In this document: positions 60,871 to 64,000 of the stretch, one piece after another
Layout: every line of letters starts with the position of its first letter
Position numbering within the stretch: position 1 is the stretch's first letter
Origin: Zeugodacus cucurbitae
Taxonomy: Eukaryota; Arthropoda; Insecta; Diptera; Tephritidae
Assembly: GCF_028554725.1 (NCBI RefSeq)
Contig: NC_071670.1
Span: 70,469,001-70,533,000 of the forward strand
Direction: 5' to 3'
Length of the DNA stretch: 64,000 nucleotides
Position numbers and translations under genes: made by a program
The notes under the pieces: generated by a model
What the model saw: the letters and a program-made list of their open reading frames with translations, nothing else
Database searches by the model: none
Told to the model about the DNA's origin: nothing

Positions 60871-61229
60871 GAAATTTGGAAACATTCAATATGTACAACT
60901 CGACGCTAGACGCTATGCATATTAGATGCATTTCGGTTAGGGAATTTTGGAAAAATTGAGGAGTGATTTCATTTCAAAAAAATCATGTGTTGTGTATAGA
61001 AAAATATTGTAATAAAATACATAAAAATAATTAAATAATAAAAATAATCAATCAATAATACGTACATATATAATATGGGTTAAAATTGTATATAGTTATT
61101 TGGCTCATGGTGTCGGTAAGCCATTTTAAGACTCCTCGTTTATAATTGGACTATACACTAAGAAGAAAATAGTTGAAGAGACTTGCGACGTATTTTGGGA
61201 AACTCTTGGACCAATATATTTGTCAGTAT

Positions 61230-61590
61230 CATAGAAAGATGATGCGTTCCCATTGAAATCACTTCAGATGAGGCTGTCCAGGTTTTTAAGAAAAAAAACA
61301 AAAAACCTCAAGATAAAGTAGCTCTTAACCAACGATTGTCCCGGGCACATCCGATAATTGAAAACGCGTTTGGAAACTTGGCAGGCCGGTGGATAATATT
61401 ATTAAGTCCACTATAAATGAGCCATGCTTCTGCGGAGAAGATTTTGACCAGGAGGACGGTAACGTTTTGAAAGAGATTGTAGCGAAACGACATTGTAGCA
61501 CCTGTTCAAAAGTTTAGAGGAATGGGAACAAACAACGCCTTCCAAAATGCTTATAGGTTGAGAGATGAATTATTAAAATAATTGGTATCT
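61230..61590 (+). pseudogene. Decayed PIF/Harbinger transposase, relic 2
   Basis: DDAFPLKSLQMR (from 61238) is the block containing a later catalytic Asp. After an A-rich frameshift comes RLSRAHPIIENAFGN and AGRWIILLSPL, then a stop. NAYRLRDELLK (near 61549-61581) resembles the C-terminal end of these proteins. The ENAF block is also present in relic 1 (as ENSF), so the two relics cannot be one linear copy. They are two copies or a rearranged duplication. Non-functional. Confidence 0.7.
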
Positions 61591-61801
61591 CATGCTCGAA
61601 GAACAAGGTAACAGAAAAGTAGTCTCTGCTTATTGATTTGTAATTTATATCATAATGAATTGAAAAAATAATAGACATACATACATATGTATATAGATTG
61701 ATGGTTTTATTTCTCAGGTATTTCTTTTAAGTTCAACATATCTTTTATTTAATTCATATTTATTTAATCAATAACATTTAATAAATGAATAAATACTATT
61801 G

Positions 61802-62153
61802 CTAGTCCGCTTTTGATTTATAAGATGCAGCGTCATATAATTTTTGGAGACGCTCTCCATCCCTTTTGTATTTTGTCTTTTTTGTAGTTACTGGATAGAA
61901 GATAGCTCTTCTAAGTTTATTTCCTTATCAAACCGGTCACGAAGACTCCTCAACCGACTTAAAGACTGCTCCACAGAAATATCTAACCAATATTAAAAAA
62001 TATACTATATTTTCATTTATTTCTTTACTTACCGCTCAATCCTATGACAGCCACCACATGGTTCCAAGATTTCTTCTTGGCCAATTGATTTTGGTAGTCC
62101 ATAATGCTTTTGTCATAGAGACACGGACGCATATGTACCGCCTCAATTTCCAT
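61802..62153 (-). pseudogene. MADF-domain gene (two exons, frame broken), possible Harbinger partner ORF
   Basis: Minus strand. Exon 1 (62033-62153) begins MEIEAVHMRPCLYDKSIM and continues DYQNQLAKKKSWNHVVAVIG. A 50-base intron with GTAAGT donor and TTGGTTAG acceptor follows. Exon 2 (from 61982) reads SVEQSLSRLRSLRDRFDKEI. Together they match a MADF domain: early P.LYD, central W, and LRDRF.KE at the end. The frame stops at 61888-61890, but the next frame remains open and plausible to 61802-61804, which suggests a frameshift shortly after RFDKE. MADF/SANT-type DNA-binding proteins are the second gene of PIF/Harbinger transposons, so this probably belongs to the transposase relics just to the left, facing them tail to tail. 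A host MADF gene fragment is the alternative. Confidence 0.65.
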
Positions 62154-62159
62154 GTCTTC

Positions 62160-62882
62160 TATAATTATATTTAATATATATATTTTGGTTTATTAAACAA
62201 ATATTTAAACCGAAAGCTAAGCGAAGCTTAATTGTCAATTGTTTGCGCTCCCGTATGCAAAAAGTTGAGAGTTGGTCTATCGGATTCTCTTCCGCTAGGG
62301 TGCGCATTGTCAAACTGTCGCTTCCATATAAATGCACACATTCAACTCAGCTGTCAGAAAGGCGGCAAATACACATGCAGACTCAGTTCATTCAGTTCAA
62401 TATACACTTATGCAGGGATGGGCACCACCACAATCAAACGAGCATCACAAAATGAGATGGTGTTAGTAAGTATTGTGCACGATTTCATAATTTGAATATG
62501 TGCAATGTAAAAATTATTAATATATCATACTCAGTATAAATTATAGATGATTTGGACAATTTAATAATTTAAAATAGGCATTTTATGCTATTTTACAATG
62601 AAATAAAATACTATATATAACTTCGTCCGCATAAACCTGCTCAGTCAACTGCTTATTGCAGACTGATTTTATCGACGTTTATTTATCGTATTGTCCCATC
62701 CAAGAATGATAGAAGACAAGATTACGACATAGTGACGTGCTCAAGATCCCTGAATGGGAATAGGCAACAGGCAACATCAAAAATTGTCAAATGACAACGG
62801 CTATGAACAGTGAAACAAATTGAACATGAAATAGATTATATTAGTTAACAATATTTAAATAAATCATATTATTTACGTGACT
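62160..62882. other. Non-coding interval
   Basis: May include the 5' end of the Harbinger-type element, but I found no terminal inverted repeat pair. Two short plus-strand open frames overlap in different frames and have no domains. Confidence 0.4.
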
Positions 62883-63335
62883 TTAAGGGGTTATATACAG
62901 TTAGAATTTTCAAAAAATCGATTTTTTTTTATTTCATTTTCTTAATGTACATATATTTAAGAATACACACAGAAAATTTCATATCGTTACGGTGAATATG
63001 TTCAAAGTTACAAGCAAATGAAAAATTTGAAAAGGCGTTTCAGAGTGCTTTTAAGTACAAGATCCAAACTTTAAACGCGTTTTTTCTCAAAATGGTGTTT
63101 TCAAAGTCGGTGACCAACATTACTCGAAAACGTCTAGACCGATTAGTCTCAAATTTTAACACGACCTTCTTAAATATATTTTTTAGTAATTAATCGAAGA
63201 TTTTTTCTCTCCGATAAATATATTTTTTTTTTATAAACAATTTAAGGTCGAAATTTCGGTGAAGAATCGACTTTTTTTTTTTGAGAAACCGCCATTTTGT
63301 CAAAAAAATTTATTTTGCTTATTCCTTCGATTAAT
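62883..63335. mobile_element. Partial TTAA-type repeat with G-rich tip
   Basis: Starts TTAAGGGGTTATATACAG (62883-62900), sharing TTAAGGGGTTA with the element at 53107. Like that element it has an interior rich in AAAAATCGATTTTT-like runs and a CGCCATTTTG block. The matching right-hand inverted repeat is not seen before the next repeat begins, so it is truncated or interrupted. No coding content. Confidence 0.45.
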
Positions 63336-64000
63336 TCGATTAATCGGCATAAAGTCCAATAGAAAAACGAAAATCATCATATATTGTACATAGGCTGAGG
63401 TAATTTACAAGCTATTAAGCCCATCGTATTTTTGAAAATCATATAATTAGGTATATGAGAACTAGGGGATTTAATCCTTTTCCACACGTGTCATTAGGGT
63501 GTCAAGAATATATTATATACGGAATTTCATTGAAATCTGTCGAGTAGTTCCTGAGATATGGGTTTTGGCCCATAATTGGGCGATGCCACGCCCATTTTCC
63601 ATTTTGTAAAAAATCTGATTGCAGCTTCTTTCCGCTATTTCTTCTGTAAAGTTTAGTGTTTCTGACCTTTTTCCCTAGTGAGTTAACTCACTTTTAATAA
63701 TTTTCAACCCAACCTTTGTATGGGAGGTGGGCGTGGTTATTATCCGATATCAACTATTTTCATGGCATGTGGTGGGGTACGTAAGGGAACCGACTGCAGA
63801 AAGTTTGGTTTATATAGTTTTCTTGGTTTGCGAGATGTATACAAAAAACCTATTTGGGTGCGGGACCACGCTCACATCCCCAAAAAAACTTTGACTTGTC
63901 TCGTCACCCTGATCATTTTGTTATATATATAATCCTATATCTCGTTTAGTTTTATGACTTACAAACAACCGCTATGTGAACAATACTATACTACTCTCTT
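63336..64000 (+). repeat. Dispersed repeat family, copy D (runs to the window edge)
   Basis: Contains all blocks used to define the family: CATAAAGTCCAATAGAA, AGTTCCTGAGATATGG, GGGCGATGCCACGCCCAT, GGGAGGTGGGCGTGG, ATGTATACAAAAAACCTA, CGTCACCCTGATCATTTTG and ACAAACAACCGCTATGTGAACA, ending ACTACTCTCTT at the edge. The 70-codon open frame inside (63720-63932) is composition noise. Same orientation as copies A and B. Confidence 0.75.

Noticed and set aside
1..64000. CRISPR arrays, tRNA or rRNA genes, known fly microRNAs
   Set aside because: Reading for repeat-spacer structure, tRNA arm motifs and a few familiar microRNA seeds found none. A covariance-model search was not possible here.

Overview
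The window looks like nuclear DNA of a higher dipteran, most likely a tephritid fruit fly. It is AT-rich with very low gene density. It carries CAACAA/TTGTTG microsatellites, GT-AG introns, an RTE-type and a jockey/CR1-type retrotransposon, and a dispersed repeat that ends in a TTCGGTTACACCCGAACTTAG-like sequence I associate from memory with tephritid genomes. Nothing bacterial or viral was seen: there are no operons and no ribosome binding sites. The species call is inference.

Layout. 1-6.4 kb: non-coding DNA with an old dispersed-repeat copy, a 5'-truncated RTE fragment (2486-2788, minus) and the C-terminal remnant of a BEN-domain gene (3256-3530, minus). 6.4-8.8 kb: a broken jockey/CR1-like LINE. 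9.9-13 kb: an RTE element with an intact 998-codon endonuclease/reverse-transcriptase frame (minus), whose 5' end abuts the 3' flank of an intact intronless BEN-domain gene (13097-13741, minus). 14-42 kb: AT-rich DNA without recognisable protein genes, probably intronic or intergenic, with a few candidate non-coding exons, notably 39608-39659. 42.2-43.2 kb: a second intact BEN-domain gene in the opposite orientation (42447-43088, plus). 49.7-50.3 kb: a tandem array of CACGTG/nuclear-receptor-like motifs beside a dispersed repeat. 53.1-53.7 kb: a TTAA-flanked inverted-repeat element. 57.2 kb: a small TA-flanked pogo-like element. 58.9-59.2 kb: a candidate exon with 5' UTR and a signal-peptide start, ending at a splice donor. 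60.2-62.2 kb: decayed PIF/Harbinger transposase pieces next to a decayed MADF-domain gene. 62.9-64 kb: more repeat sequence that runs off the edge.

The main biology is a three-member local family of BEN-domain genes of the Insensitive/Elba type (two intact, one remnant). The two intact copies share a compact promoter: a TATA box and, at the same spacing upstream, CAGGTAG-class (TAGteam/Zelda-type) heptamers. This matches short, intronless genes switched on in the early embryo. The candidate exon at 58915-59222 suggests that much of the window is the 5' intronic territory of a large plus-strand gene for a secreted or membrane protein whose body lies to the right of the window. In that case the BEN genes and mobile elements would be nested in its introns. 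That nesting is inference.
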